A stretch of 64,000 nucleotides of DNA from Kitasatospora viridis (GTDB lineage Bacteria > Actinomycetota > Actinomycetes > Streptomycetales > Streptomycetaceae): contig NZ_VIWT01000001.1 in assembly GCF_007829815.1 (NCBI RefSeq), positions 4,741,001-4,805,000 on the forward strand, given 5' to 3'. This document shows, piece after piece, positions 1 to 8,397 of this stretch (position 1 is the stretch's first letter; each line of letters begins with the position of its first letter). Position numbers and translations under genes: made by a program. The notes beneath the pieces were generated by a model, which saw only the letters and a list, made by a program, of their open reading frames with translations, had not been told where the DNA came from and ran no database searches.

Positions 1-1
1 C

Positions 2-469
2 AAGCACAGCTGGGGCTTCGAGGAGTTCCACCGGCTGCCGCGCACCACGGTGCGGGCCGACTTCCACTGCGTGACCCGGTTCTCCATGCTCGACAGCGAG
101 TGGGGCGGGGTCGCCGCCGGCACCGTGCTGGACCTGGCGCCGCCGGCCCCCGAGGTCACCCACGTGATGGTCTGGGCCGAGTACGGCTACAGCGCCAACC
201 TCCCGCTGGCCGAGTTCGCCGACCCCCGGACCGTCCTCGCCACCCACCACGACGGCGAGCCGCTCACCGCCGAGCACGGCTTCCCGGTGCGGCTGATCGT
301 GCCCGGCCGGTACGCCTGGAAGGGCCCCAAGTGGGTCCGGGCGGTGGAGTACATGACCGCCGACCGGCGCGGCTTCTGGGAGGAGCGCGGCTACCACAAC
401 CTGGCCGACCCCTGGCGCGAGCAGCGCTACGCCCACCAGGAGGAGCCGGGGGACGGCCCGCTCAGCTGA
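2..469 (+). CDS. Molybdopterin-dependent sulfite oxidase-like oxidoreductase (3' part only)
   Basis: The reading frame is already open at the window edge, so the N-terminal part of the protein lies outside. About 155 residues are visible and look like the C-terminal half of the oxidoreductase molybdopterin-binding domain of the YedY/sulfite oxidase family. HCVTRFS carries the cysteine that ligates molybdenum in this family. A YGYSANLPL segment and a C-terminal KWVRAVEYM...GFWEERGYHN...DPWREQRY block, which is very typical of actinobacterial sulfite-oxidase-like proteins, follow. The substrate cannot be told from the sequence. It converges with the kinase gene, with only 21 nt between the stops. 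Confidence 0.85.
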   Translation, partial: KHSWGFEEFHRLPRTTVRADFHCVTRFSMLDSEWGGVAAGTVLDLAPPAPEVTHVMVWAEYGYSANLPLAEFADPRTVLATHHDGEPLTAEHGFPVRLIVPGRYAWKGPKWVRAVEYMTADRRGFWEERGYHNLADPWREQRYAHQEEPGDGPLS

Positions 470-490
470 GCCGGCCGCCCCGACGGGCCG

Positions 491-2446
491 TCAGAACTTG
501 ATCGTCACCGTGCTGCCCTTGGGCGCCATGGTGCCCGCGGTCGGGGACTGGCCGGAGACGCTGCTCAGGCCGAAGAAGTTCAGCCCCGTGCTGTGCACCT
601 TGAAGCCGGCGGCGGTCAGCGCGTTGGTGGCGTCCGACTCGCTCATCCCGGTCACGCTCGGCACCTGCACCGGCTGCGGGCCCTTGGACAGGGTCAGCGT
701 CACGGTGCTGCCCGGCGCGGCCGGGCCCGTCGGCGACTGCGCGGCGACCGAGCCGGCCGGCACGGTGTCCGAGTAGGACTGGTCGTTGCCCAGCGCCGTC
801 TGGAAGCCGGCGCCGATCAGCGCGGCCTGCGCCTGGTCCGCCGACTGGCCGACCACGTTCGGCACCTGCACCGGCTTGGCGCCCTCGCTGACCACCAGCG
901 AGACCGGGGTGTTCACCGCCAACTGCTGGCCGGCCGCCGGACTGGTGGAGATCACCGAGCCGGCCGGCACCGAGGAGCTGAAGTCCTGGCTGGTGTCGCC
1001 CGGGGTCAGGTGGGCCGCGGTGAGCTGCTGCTTCGCCTGGTCCAGCGGCTTGCCGGACAGGTCGGGCACGGTGATCCGCTCGGGGCCCTTGGAGACCACC
1101 ACCTTGACCGGGTCGCTCTTGCGGACCTTCTGGCCCACCCCGGGATCGCTGCTGACCACCTGGCCGGACGGCACCGTCTCGCTGAACGCCTGGCTGAAGC
1201 TGCCGTGCAGCCCGGCCCCCTTCAGGGTGCTCACCGCCTGGGCCTGGGTCTGGCCGAGCACGCCGGGCACGGTGCCGTAGACGGCGCCGGACAGCAGGTA
1301 GGTGGTGGTGGCCACGACCGCGACCAGGGCGGCCAGCACCGCGCTCCAGATCAGCCGGCGGCGGGCCTTGGGCGAGCGGGCCGGCCGGGCCGGGCGGGGG
1401 GCGGGCGGCTCGTCGTAGGGCCGCAGGGGCAGCAGGCGGTCCGCGGCGCCGGGCGCCGGCCGGACCGGCGTCAGCACCGTCGTCGGGTTGTCCACGGCCG
1501 GCAGCACCGAGGTGGCCTCGGCGGCGCCGAACCGGGGCGCGGAGCGGGTGGAGGCGGGCGGCTCGGCGTCCAGCTGAGCCGGCGTCAGGGAGCGGCGCAA
1601 CCGCTGCAGCGCGGCGAGCAGCTCGACCGCGTCCCACGGTCGGGCCTCCCGGTCGCGGGCGGTGGCCGAGGCGACTATCGAGTCCAGCTGGGGCGCCAGC
1701 CCGGGCACCGCGCGGGACGGCGCCGGGACGTCCTCCTCCAGGTGGCGGTAGATCACCTGCATCGGGTTCTCGCCGGTGAACGGCTTGCTGCCGGTGAGCA
1801 GTTCGTAGAGCAGGATGCCGGCCGCGTAGACGTCCACCCGCTGGTCGGTCGGGCCGTTCGGCTGGATCTGCTCGGGTGCCAGGTAGGAGACGGTGCCCAT
1901 GATCACACCGGGGGTGGAGGTGGTGGTCACCGAGGAGTCCGCGCCCGAGATCACCCGGACCAGCCCGAAGTCGGCCACCTTGACCAGGCCGCCGTCGGTG
2001 ATCAGCACGTTCTCCGGCTTCACGTCCCGGTGCACCAGGTGCGCCCGGTGCGCGGCGCCGAGCGCGGCCAGCACCGGCTCCAGCACGTCCAGCGCGGCCC
2101 GCACCGAGAAGGCGCCGCGGTCCGCCAGCACCTCGCGCAGGGTGCGGCCGGGCACGTACTCCATGGCCAGGAAGGCGATGCCGCCGTCGGCGTTCTGGTC
2201 GAAGACGTTGACCACGTTGGGGTGCGAGAGCCTGGCCACCGCCTTGGCCTCGCGGATGAACCGCTCGGCGAACTCCGGGTCGCCGGCGAACTGGGGGTGC
2301 ATCACCTTCAGCGCCACCACCCGGTCCAGCCGGGTGTCGGTGCCCCGGTAGACCGTGGCCATGCCGCCCACGGCGATCCGCTCCTCGACCAGGTACCGGT
2401 TGTCGAGGAGCGTGCCGATCAGGCCGTCGTTCACCGTCATGTCCAC
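491..2446 (-). CDS. PASTA-domain Ser/Thr protein kinase (PknB/PkaF-like)
   Basis: A 651-residue membrane kinase. The N-terminal Hanks-type domain (about residues 14-275) has a P-loop (GGMATVYRG), VALKV lysine, HRDVKPEN catalytic loop, DFG and APE motifs. A Pro/Arg-rich linker leads to one membrane helix near residues 365-390. Four extracellular PASTA repeats follow, each starting with a VPxVxG-like motif. PASTA domains in this family bind muropeptides or lipid II, so the protein probably senses cell wall state and phosphorylates cytoplasmic targets. The GTG start at 2446 is preceded at 6 nt by TAGACT, a -10-like hexamer, which suggests a leaderless mRNA. Known streptomycete relatives also begin Val-Asp. 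It lies downstream of thiG but probably has its own promoter. Confidence 0.93.
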   Translation of the reverse strand: MDMTVNDGLIGTLLDNRYLVEERIAVGGMATVYRGTDTRLDRVVALKVMHPQFAGDPEFAERFIREAKAVARLSHPNVVNVFDQNADGGIAFLAMEYVPGRTLREVLADRGAFSVRAALDVLEPVLAALGAAHRAHLVHRDVKPENVLITDGGLVKVADFGLVRVISGADSSVTTTSTPGVIMGTVSYLAPEQIQPNGPTDQRVDVYAAGILLYELLTGSKPFTGENPMQVIYRHLEEDVPAPSRAVPGLAPQLDSIVASATARDREARPWDAVELLAALQRLRRSLTPAQLDAEPPASTRSAPRFGAAEATSVLPAVDNPTTVLTPVRPAPGAADRLLPLRPYDEPPAPRPARPARSPKARRRLIWSAVLAALVAVVATTTYLLSGAVYGTVPGVLGQTQAQAVSTLKGAGLHGSFSQAFSETVPSGQVVSSDPGVGQKVRKSDPVKVVVSKGPERITVPDLSGKPLDQAKQQLTAAHLTPGDTSQDFSSSVPAGSVISTSPAAGQQLAVNTPVSLVVSEGAKPVQVPNVVGQSADQAQAALIGAGFQTALGNDQSYSDTVPAGSVAAQSPTGPAAPGSTVTLTLSKGPQPVQVPSVTGMSESDATNALTAAGFKVHSTGLNFFGLSSVSGQSPTAGTMAPKGSTVTIKF

Positions 2447-2452
2447 CCGAGG

Positions 2453-2458
2453 AGTCTA
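2453..2458 (-). promoter_or_regulatory. Putative -10 box for leaderless kinase transcript
   Basis: On the minus strand TAGACT is followed by 6 nt and the GTG start of the PASTA kinase. That spacing puts the transcription start on, or next to, the start codon. No clear ribosome binding site is present, which fits a leaderless transcript. No convincing -35 element was found. Confidence 0.45.
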
Positions 2459-2523
2459 GGGGTGCCCCGGGCACGGTTGGGTGTAGCACCTGTCATGGTT
2501 GTGCACCACGGCCCGGCGGTCCG

Positions 2524-3321
<798 letters not shown>

Positions 3322-3322
3322 G

Positions 3323-3532
3323 TCAGCCCCCCTGCACGGCGGTGAGGATCTCCACCCGGTCGCCGGCGGTCAGCCGGGTGCCCGGCCAGGAGCCGCGCGG
3401 CACCACCGTCTCGTTGAGGGCGGCGGCCACCCCGGAGGGGGCCTTGCTCAGCTCGGCGACCAGCTCGGCGAGGGTCCACTCGGCGGCCACCTCGCGCGGC
3501 TCGCCGTTGACGGTCAAGGGGATCTGGCTCAT
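3323..3532 (-). CDS. thiS: Sulfur carrier protein ThiS
   Basis: 69 residues with a ubiquitin-like fold pattern and the diagnostic C-terminal Gly-Gly, which ThiF-type enzymes adenylate and convert to a thiocarboxylate. It supplies sulfur to ThiG. Its ATG overlaps the thiO TGA by 4 nt (ATGA), and its stop is one nucleotide from the thiG start, a compact thiO-thiS-thiG order typical of streptomycetes. No thiF-like activator gene is in the window. Confidence 0.95.
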   Translation of the reverse strand: MSQIPLTVNGEPREVAAEWTLAELVAELSKAPSGVAAALNETVVPRGSWPGTRLTAGDRVEILTAVQGG

Positions 3533-4680
3533 CGGGGGCTCCTGGCGAAGCGGCTGGGGGAGAAGGGGGCGGCGAGGGCGGGGACGGCGCCGGTGGCCAG
3601 GGTCTCGGCGATCAGGTCGGCGGTCACCGGGGTGAGCAGCACGCCGTTGCGGTAGTGGCCGGTGGCGGCGAGCAGGCCGGGCAGGGCGGTGGGGCCGAGC
3701 AGCGGGGCGTTGTCGGGGGAGCCGGGGCGCAGTCCGGCCGAGGTCTCCACCAGCGGCAGTTCGGTGATCCCGGGCACCAGCTCGTGGGCGTCCCGGAGCA
3801 GCTCGTAGACGCCGCCGGCGGTGACCGTGGTGTCGTAGCCCTGCTCCTCGGTGGTGGCGCCGATCACCAGCTCGCCGTCGGCCCGGGGCACCAGGTAGAG
3901 GTGTCCGCCGCGGACCACGGCGCGCACGTTGCGGTTCAGGAAGGGGCCGTGGGCGGTGGGCATGCGCAGCCGCAGGATCTGGCCCTTGACCGGGCGGACC
4001 GGCGGCAGCACGTCCGCCGGCAGGCCGGGCAGCAGGTGGCTGCGGGGGCCGGCGGCCAGCACGGTCTGACCGGCCGTCAGGTGCTCGCCGGTGCTCGTCC
4101 GGACGCCGGCGGCCCGGTCGCCCTCGACCAGCAGCTCGGCGGCGGCGGCCCGGTGCAGCACGACCCCCGCCTTCTCGCAGGCGGCGACCAGGGCGGTGAG
4201 CAGCAGGCGCGGGTTCACCTGGTGGTCGTCGGCCACGTGCAGGCCGCCGCGCACCCCCGGGGCCAGCATGGGTTCGAGCTTGCGGGCCTCGCGGCCGGTG
4301 ATCCACTCGGAGGCCAGGCCGAGCCGCTGGTGGAAGGCGTGCAGCTCGCCGAGCTCGGCCTTGTCGTCGGCGTCCAGCGCCACCGCGAGGGTGCCGGTGG
4401 CGCGGTAGCCGGTGTCCTGCCCGGCGGCCTCGGAGAGCTCGGCGCAGAAGTCGGCGTAGCGGACGTTGGATGCGATGCCCAGGTGCAGCAGGGGCTCCTC
4501 GCCGTACTGGAGCTCGGTGACGGGCGCGAGCATGCCGGCCGCCACCCGGGCGGCGCCGCCGCCGTGGTCGGGGTCGAGCACGGTGACCGACAGGCCGCGC
4601 TGCCGGGCCCGCCAGGCGACCGCGAGGCCGACGATGCCACCGCCGATCACCAGGACGTCGGGCGCTTCGGTGCGTGCCAA
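3529..4680 (-). CDS. thiO: Glycine oxidase ThiO
   Basis: 383-residue FAD-dependent amine oxidase of the DAO family, first gene of the thiazole operon. It oxidises glycine to the dehydroglycine used by ThiG. The N-terminal dinucleotide fold GGGIVGLAVAW and a late family motif TSAGLRPGSPDNAPLLGP are visible. The start is TTG: GAAGGGAG lies 8 nt upstream, no in-frame ATG or GTG is nearby, and the TPP riboswitch runs directly into this site. The riboswitch and the ribosome binding site being adjacent suggests control of translation initiation. Confidence 0.93.
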   Translation of the reverse strand: MARTEAPDVLVIGGGIVGLAVAWRARQRGLSVTVLDPDHGGGAARVAAGMLAPVTELQYGEEPLLHLGIASNVRYADFCAELSEAAGQDTGYRATGTLAVALDADDKAELGELHAFHQRLGLASEWITGREARKLEPMLAPGVRGGLHVADDHQVNPRLLLTALVAACEKAGVVLHRAAAAELLVEGDRAAGVRTSTGEHLTAGQTVLAAGPRSHLLPGLPADVLPPVRPVKGQILRLRMPTAHGPFLNRNVRAVVRGGHLYLVPRADGELVIGATTEEQGYDTTVTAGGVYELLRDAHELVPGITELPLVETSAGLRPGSPDNAPLLGPTALPGLLAATGHYRNGVLLTPVTADLIAETLATGAVPALAAPFSPSRFARSPR

Positions 4681-4685
4681 AGCAC

Positions 4686-4785
4686 GTTCTCCCTTCGCCG
4701 GAATGACCCGGATCAGGTTCGGACGGTCGCAGGCCGCCGCAGCCCGCCTCTCAGCCCGGTGCGCCGGGCTCCCGTGAGGATGCCC
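4686..4785 (-). ncRNA. TPP riboswitch (thi-box) before thiO
   Basis: Read on the minus strand, the leader contains the two conserved TPP aptamer blocks. CTGAGA is at 4749-4754 in the context GGGCTGAGA, and ACCTGATC is at 4711-4718, followed by CGGGTCATTCCGGCGAAGGGA. Flanking complementary arms (GGGAGCCC with GGGCT) give the expected helices. The 3' end of the aptamer includes the GAAGGGA that would serve as the thiO ribosome binding site. Ligand binding would therefore be expected to hide it and shut down thiOSG translation when thiamine pyrophosphate is plentiful. No poly-U terminator is seen between the aptamer and thiO. Confidence 0.93.
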
Positions 4786-4850
4786 CCACCATAACGCCGG
4801 GTCACCGGTGGGCTGAAGCCACCGTTCACGGGCCGGACCGGAGCGCTCGC

Positions 4851-4856
4851 TACAGT
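4851..4856 (+). promoter_or_regulatory. Putative -10 box for leaderless flavoprotein transcript
   Basis: TACAGT is followed by 6 nt and the ATG at 4863 of the ferredoxin-reductase-like gene. There is no Shine-Dalgarno sequence in the 6-nt gap, so the mRNA is probably leaderless. This promoter diverges from the TPP riboswitch leader. Confidence 0.5.
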
Positions 4857-4862
4857 GGCCCG

Positions 4863-6053
4863 ATGACTGATCAGCGAGCAGTGATCATCGGCGCCGGACT
4901 GGCGGGGGCACAGTGCGCGATCGCGCTCCGGGAGGGCGGCTGGACCGGGCAGGTGGTGCTGGTCGGCGCCGAGCCGCACCGCCCCTACGACCGGCCTCCG
5001 CTCTCCAAGGACGTCCTCCTCGGCCGCTCCGACTCCACCGCCTTCGACCTGGACTGGGACCGGCTGGGCGTCCGGTTCCTGCTGGGCCGCACCGCCACCG
5101 GGCTCACGGGTGACGAGGTGCTCACCGACCAGGGCCCGGTCGGCTACGACCAGCTGGTGATCGCCACCGGCGCCGCGCCGATCGCCCTGCCGGGCCCGGT
5201 CCGGGTGCTGCGCACCGTCGACGACTCGCTCGCGCTGCGGGCCGAGCTGCGGCCCGGGCTGCGGCTGGTGCTGGTCGGCGCCGGCTGGATCGGGGCCGAG
5301 ACCGCCACCGCCGCCCGCGCGCTGGGCTGCGAGGTGACGGTGCTGGAGGGCGCCGGATCGCCGCTGGCCGGCGCGCTGCCCGCCGAGCTGACCGAGCCGA
5401 TGGCCCGCTGGTACGCCGAGGCCGGGGTGGCGCTGCGGCTCGGCGCGAAGGTCGCCGCCGTCGGCGCGCACGGCGTCCGGCTGGCCGACGGCACCGAACT
5501 GCCCGCGGACCTCGTGGTGGTGGGCATCGGCGCCCGCCCGGACACCCGCTGGCTGGCCGGCAGCGGCATCGAGCTGGACGGCGCCGGCGCGGTCGTCGTG
5601 GACGACCGGCTGCGCACCTCGCTGCCCGGCGTCTGGGCGGCCGGCGACTGCGTCAGCTACCCGTCCTCCCGCTCCGGCGGGCGGGTCACCGTGCAGCACT
5701 GGGACCACGCGCTGCAGTCCGGCCGGGCGGTGGCCGCCGGGCTGCTCGGCGCCGACCAGCCGTACGACCCGGTGCCCTACTTCTGGTCCGAGCAGTTCGG
5801 GCGGATGGTGCAGTACGTCGGCCGGCACCGGGAGGGCGACCGGCTGCTCTGGCGCGGCTCGCCGGACTCGCCGGCCTGGACGGCGCTGTGGCTGCGGGAC
5901 GGCGCGCTCAGCGCGCTGCTCACCGTGGACCGCCCGCGCGACCTGGCCCAGGGCCGCAGGCTGGTGGAGAAGGCCACCCCGGTCGATCCGGCGCTCGTCG
6001 CCGACCCCGAGGTGCCGCTGAAGTCGGCGGTTGGTGCGAGCGCGGCCGGATAA
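4863..6053 (+). CDS. FAD/NAD(P)-dependent oxidoreductase, ferredoxin reductase type
   Basis: 396 residues, the length of rhodocoxin/putidaredoxin-reductase-type flavoproteins that pass electrons from NAD(P)H to a small iron-sulfur protein. An FAD-binding GxGxxG lies at the N terminus (IIGAGLAGAQCA). Further features are PYDRPPLSKDVLLG, a second GxGxxG for NAD(P) near residue 140 (VLVGAGWIGAETA), the late FAD motif GVWAAGDC and a C-terminal reductase domain (PYFWSEQFG). No ferredoxin or P450 gene is adjacent, so the partner is unknown. It is divergent from the thiamine operon, but no sequence feature ties it to thiamine synthesis. Confidence 0.88.
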   Translation: MTDQRAVIIGAGLAGAQCAIALREGGWTGQVVLVGAEPHRPYDRPPLSKDVLLGRSDSTAFDLDWDRLGVRFLLGRTATGLTGDEVLTDQGPVGYDQLVIATGAAPIALPGPVRVLRTVDDSLALRAELRPGLRLVLVGAGWIGAETATAARALGCEVTVLEGAGSPLAGALPAELTEPMARWYAEAGVALRLGAKVAAVGAHGVRLADGTELPADLVVVGIGARPDTRWLAGSGIELDGAGAVVVDDRLRTSLPGVWAAGDCVSYPSSRSGGRVTVQHWDHALQSGRAVAAGLLGADQPYDPVPYFWSEQFGRMVQYVGRHREGDRLLWRGSPDSPAWTALWLRDGALSALLTVDRPRDLAQGRRLVEKATPVDPALVADPEVPLKSAVGASAAG

Positions 6054-6069
6054 GTGGCAGGCTGGTCCC

Positions 6070-6438
6070 GTGAGTAGTGAGACGCAATCGACGATTGAAC
6101 AGCTCGTTCCGGAATGGCTCTACCTCCCGGACATCTCCGAGCGCTGGGGTGTGCTGGTCACCGAGGTCCGCCAGATGGTCAAGGACCACAAGCTGATCGC
6201 GGTCCGCCGGGGCCCGAACAAGTCGCTCCAGGTGCCGGCCGCGTTCATCGCCGACGACGGCCCGGTCAAGCACCTGGTCGGCACCGTGACCGTGCTGCGG
6301 GACGGGCGGTTCAGCGACGAGGAGATCCTTGAGTGGCTCTTCACCGAGGACCCCTCGCTGCCGGGCAGCCCGATCCAGGCGCTGGTGGAGGACCGGGGCA
6401 CCGAGGTGAAGCGCCGGGCCCAGGCGCTCTCGCTGTGA
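6070..6438 (+). CDS. Rv2175c-family DNA-binding protein
   Basis: 122 residues. It resembles Mycobacterium tuberculosis Rv2175c, a small winged-helix-like DNA-binding protein known as a substrate of the kinase PknL. Family-typical segments are WLYLPDISERWGVLVTEVRQ (helix-turn-helix region), RRGPNKSLQVPAAF and a C-terminal IQALVEDRGTEVKRRAQAL. The GTG at 6070 is preferred, since the upstream in-frame GTG at 6031 would add a non-family tail. The stop overlaps the thiE start by 4 nt (GTGA), so the two are co-translated. A Ser/Thr kinase gene lies about 3.6 kb away. Whether it phosphorylates this protein is inference. Confidence 0.85.
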   Translation: MSSETQSTIEQLVPEWLYLPDISERWGVLVTEVRQMVKDHKLIAVRRGPNKSLQVPAAFIADDGPVKHLVGTVTVLRDGRFSDEEILEWLFTEDPSLPGSPIQALVEDRGTEVKRRAQALSL

Positions 6439-7091
6439 CGGCGGGCCAGGAGCACCGGGCCAAGCTGGCCGACGCCCGCCTCTACCTGTGCACCGACGCC
6501 CGGCGCGAGCAGGGCGACCTGCCGGAGTTCCTGGACGCGGTGCTGGCCGGCGGCGTGGACATCGTCCAGCTGCGGGACAAGGGGCTGGAGGCCAAGCAGG
6601 AGCTGGAGTACCTGGAGGTGTTCGCGGCCGCCGCGGCCCGGCACGGCAAGCTGTTCGCGGTCAACGACCGCGCCGACGTCGCGCACGCCGCCCGCCCCCA
6701 GGTGCTGCACCTGGGGCAGGACGACCTGCCGGTGCCGGCCGCCCGGGCGATCATCGGGGCCGACCCGGTGATCGGCCGGTCCTGCCACGCCGAGTCCGAG
6801 GTGGCCGCGGCCGCCGTGGAGCCCGGGGTGGACTACTTCTGCACCGGGCCGGTCTGGCCGACCCCGACCAAGCCCGGGCGCCACGCGCCGGGCCTGGAGC
6901 TGGTGGAGTACGCGGCGCGGCTGGGCGGCGACCGGCCCTGGTTCGCGATCGGCGGCATCGACCTGGGCAACCTGGACCAGGTGCTGGAGGCGGGCGCCCG
7001 CCGGGTGGTGGTGGTCCGGGCGATCACCGCGGCCGAGGACCCGGGCGCCGCGGCGGCCGAGCTGGCCCGGCGGGTCCGTTCGATGGACTGA
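6435..7091 (+). CDS. thiE: Thiamine-phosphate synthase ThiE
   Basis: 218 residues, standard for ThiE, which joins hydroxymethylpyrimidine diphosphate and thiazole phosphate to give thiamine phosphate. The TIM-barrel motifs are intact: DIVQLRDKG, a VNDRADVA segment, GPVWPTPTKPG for the phosphate loop, and FAIGGID. The start is set by the GTGA overlap with the Rv2175c-like gene. An in-frame frame extends further upstream but only shadows that gene. It is on the opposite strand to thiOSG and has no riboswitch of its own here, so its control probably differs. Confidence 0.95.
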   Translation: MTAGQEHRAKLADARLYLCTDARREQGDLPEFLDAVLAGGVDIVQLRDKGLEAKQELEYLEVFAAAAARHGKLFAVNDRADVAHAARPQVLHLGQDDLPVPAARAIIGADPVIGRSCHAESEVAAAAVEPGVDYFCTGPVWPTPTKPGRHAPGLELVEYAARLGGDRPWFAIGGIDLGNLDQVLEAGARRVVVVRAITAAEDPGAAAAELARRVRSMD

Positions 7092-7127
7092 CTGACGCAC
7101 TGACGCACTGACGGCGGACGGGCTGAC

Positions 7128-7163
7128 GGGCTGACGGCGGGTCGGATGACCCGCCGTCAGCCC
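7128..7163. terminator. Bidirectional terminator between thiE and polyprenyl synthase
   Basis: A perfect 16-bp stem (7128-7143 with 7148-7163) encloses a 4-nt loop GGAT, in the 79-nt gap between two convergent genes. The 5' side is preceded by several CTGACG/CTGACGGG repeats. There is no U-tract, as is common for actinomycete terminators. Confidence 0.8.
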
Positions 7164-7170
7164 GTTCCCG

Positions 7171-8277
7171 TCAGTACCGCCGGACGGTGGCCGCCTCGGC
7201 CAGCACCCGCAGCGTCTCCCGGGCCGCCTCGTCGGCCAGCGGGGCGGAGTCCAGCGCGGCCAGCGACTCGGCCATCAGCCGGTCGATCCGCTGCTCCACC
7301 TGCTCGGGCGCGCCGCTGCGGGCCACCAGGGCGGCGAGTTCGGCCACGTCGGCCGGGGTCAGGCCGGGCGCGCCGAGCCGCTGGTCCAGCCGGGCCGCGT
7401 CGGCCGGGCCGAGGCCGCGCAGCGCCAGCGCCACCAGCAGGGTGCGCTTGCCCTCGCGCAGGTCGTCGCCGGCCGGCTTGCCGGTGACCGCCGGGTCGCC
7501 GAAGACGCCGAGCAGGTCGTCGCGGAGCTGGAAGGCCTCGCCGAGCGGCAGGCCGAACGCGCCGTAGGCGGCGACCAGGGCCTCGCTCGCGCCGGCCAGC
7601 CGGGCGCCGACCTGGAGCGGACGCTCGATCGTGTACTTGGCCGACTTGTAGTGCAGCACGGTCTGCGCCCGGGCCAGCGCCCGGTCGTCGGTGGAGTCGC
7701 CGGCCACCGGCTCCAGCACGTCCAGGTACTGGCCGGCCATCACCTCGGTGCGCATCAGGTCGAAGACCGGCTTGGCGGCCAGCACCGCGGCGGGCGCCAG
7801 GCCGCAGCGCACGAACAGCTCGTCGCACCAGATCAGCAGCAGGTCGCCGAGCAGCACCGCGGCGGCCGCGCCGAACTGTTCGCGGTCGCCGCGCCAGCCC
7901 TGGTCGCGGTGCAGCGCCTCGAACCGGCGGTGCACCGAGGGCAGGCCACGGCGGGTGTCGCTGCGGTCCATCAGGTCGTCGTGCACCAGGGCGCTGGCCT
8001 GCAGCAGCTCCAGCGCGGCGGCGGCCCCGGTGATGCCGTCGCTGTCGGCCGGGCCGCCGGCACCGCGCCAGCCCCAGTAGCAGAAGGCCGGGCGCAGCCG
8101 CTTGCCGCCGTCCAGCAGGAAGTCGCGCAGCGCGTCGGCGGCAGCGACCAGGTCCGGGGAGATGGCGCTGAGCAGCTCGTGCTGGCCGGCCATGAACCGG
8201 GCGAGCGCGGCGTCCACCCGGGTGCGCACTGCCTCGACGTCGAGGGGCAGCACGGGGGTGGGGCTGGGCGGGGTCAC
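7171..8277 (-). CDS. Polyprenyl diphosphate synthase (E-type)
   Basis: 368 residues of the trans-isoprenyl diphosphate synthase family. The first Asp-rich motif is DDLMDRSDTRRG and the second is QLRDDLLGVFGD. GGKRLRPAF is the substrate-binding segment. The chain length (geranyl, farnesyl, geranylgeranyl) cannot be assigned safely, although many streptomycete relatives are annotated as geranylgeranyl synthases. The GTG start has GGAGGG 5 nt upstream. The gene is convergent with thiE and divergent from metF. A CrtI-like flavoprotein is encoded 2 kb away, but no other carotenoid gene is present. Confidence 0.92.
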   Translation of the reverse strand: MTPPSPTPVLPLDVEAVRTRVDAALARFMAGQHELLSAISPDLVAAADALRDFLLDGGKRLRPAFCYWGWRGAGGPADSDGITGAAAALELLQASALVHDDLMDRSDTRRGLPSVHRRFEALHRDQGWRGDREQFGAAAAVLLGDLLLIWCDELFVRCGLAPAAVLAAKPVFDLMRTEVMAGQYLDVLEPVAGDSTDDRALARAQTVLHYKSAKYTIERPLQVGARLAGASEALVAAYGAFGLPLGEAFQLRDDLLGVFGDPAVTGKPAGDDLREGKRTLLVALALRGLGPADAARLDQRLGAPGLTPADVAELAALVARSGAPEQVEQRIDRLMAESLAALDSAPLADEAARETLRVLAEAATVRRY

Positions 8278-8328
8278 AGGAGCCCTCCGTGGTCAATGGG
8301 ATGGTGATCAGGTTAACCGACGGGCCAT

Positions 8329-8366
8329 TTGGACAATCGGTCTCAGTTTCTGGACAAGGTTTGTCC
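8329..8366. promoter_or_regulatory. Direct and inverted TGGACAA repeats in the metF divergent promoter
   Basis: TGGACAA occurs at 8330-8336 and again at 8351-8357, exactly 21 bp (two helical turns) apart. The second copy is the left half of a dyad GGACAA-GGT-TTGTCC (8352-8366). The site lies between the divergent polyprenyl synthase and metF starts, overlapping the proposed metF -35 region. It looks like an operator for a dimeric regulator, but the regulator is unknown. Confidence 0.5.
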
Positions 8367-8391
8367 GTCGGCCTGCTCCGGCCGCTAACCT
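8361..8391 (+). promoter_or_regulatory. Putative metF promoter, leaderless
   Basis: TTGTCC (8361-8366) and TAACCT (8386-8391) are separated by 19 bp. The -10 box ends 6 nt before the metF ATG at 8398, and no ribosome binding site fits between them. Transcription would therefore start at the A of the start codon. Confidence 0.5.
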
Positions 8392-8397
8392 GCGGGC

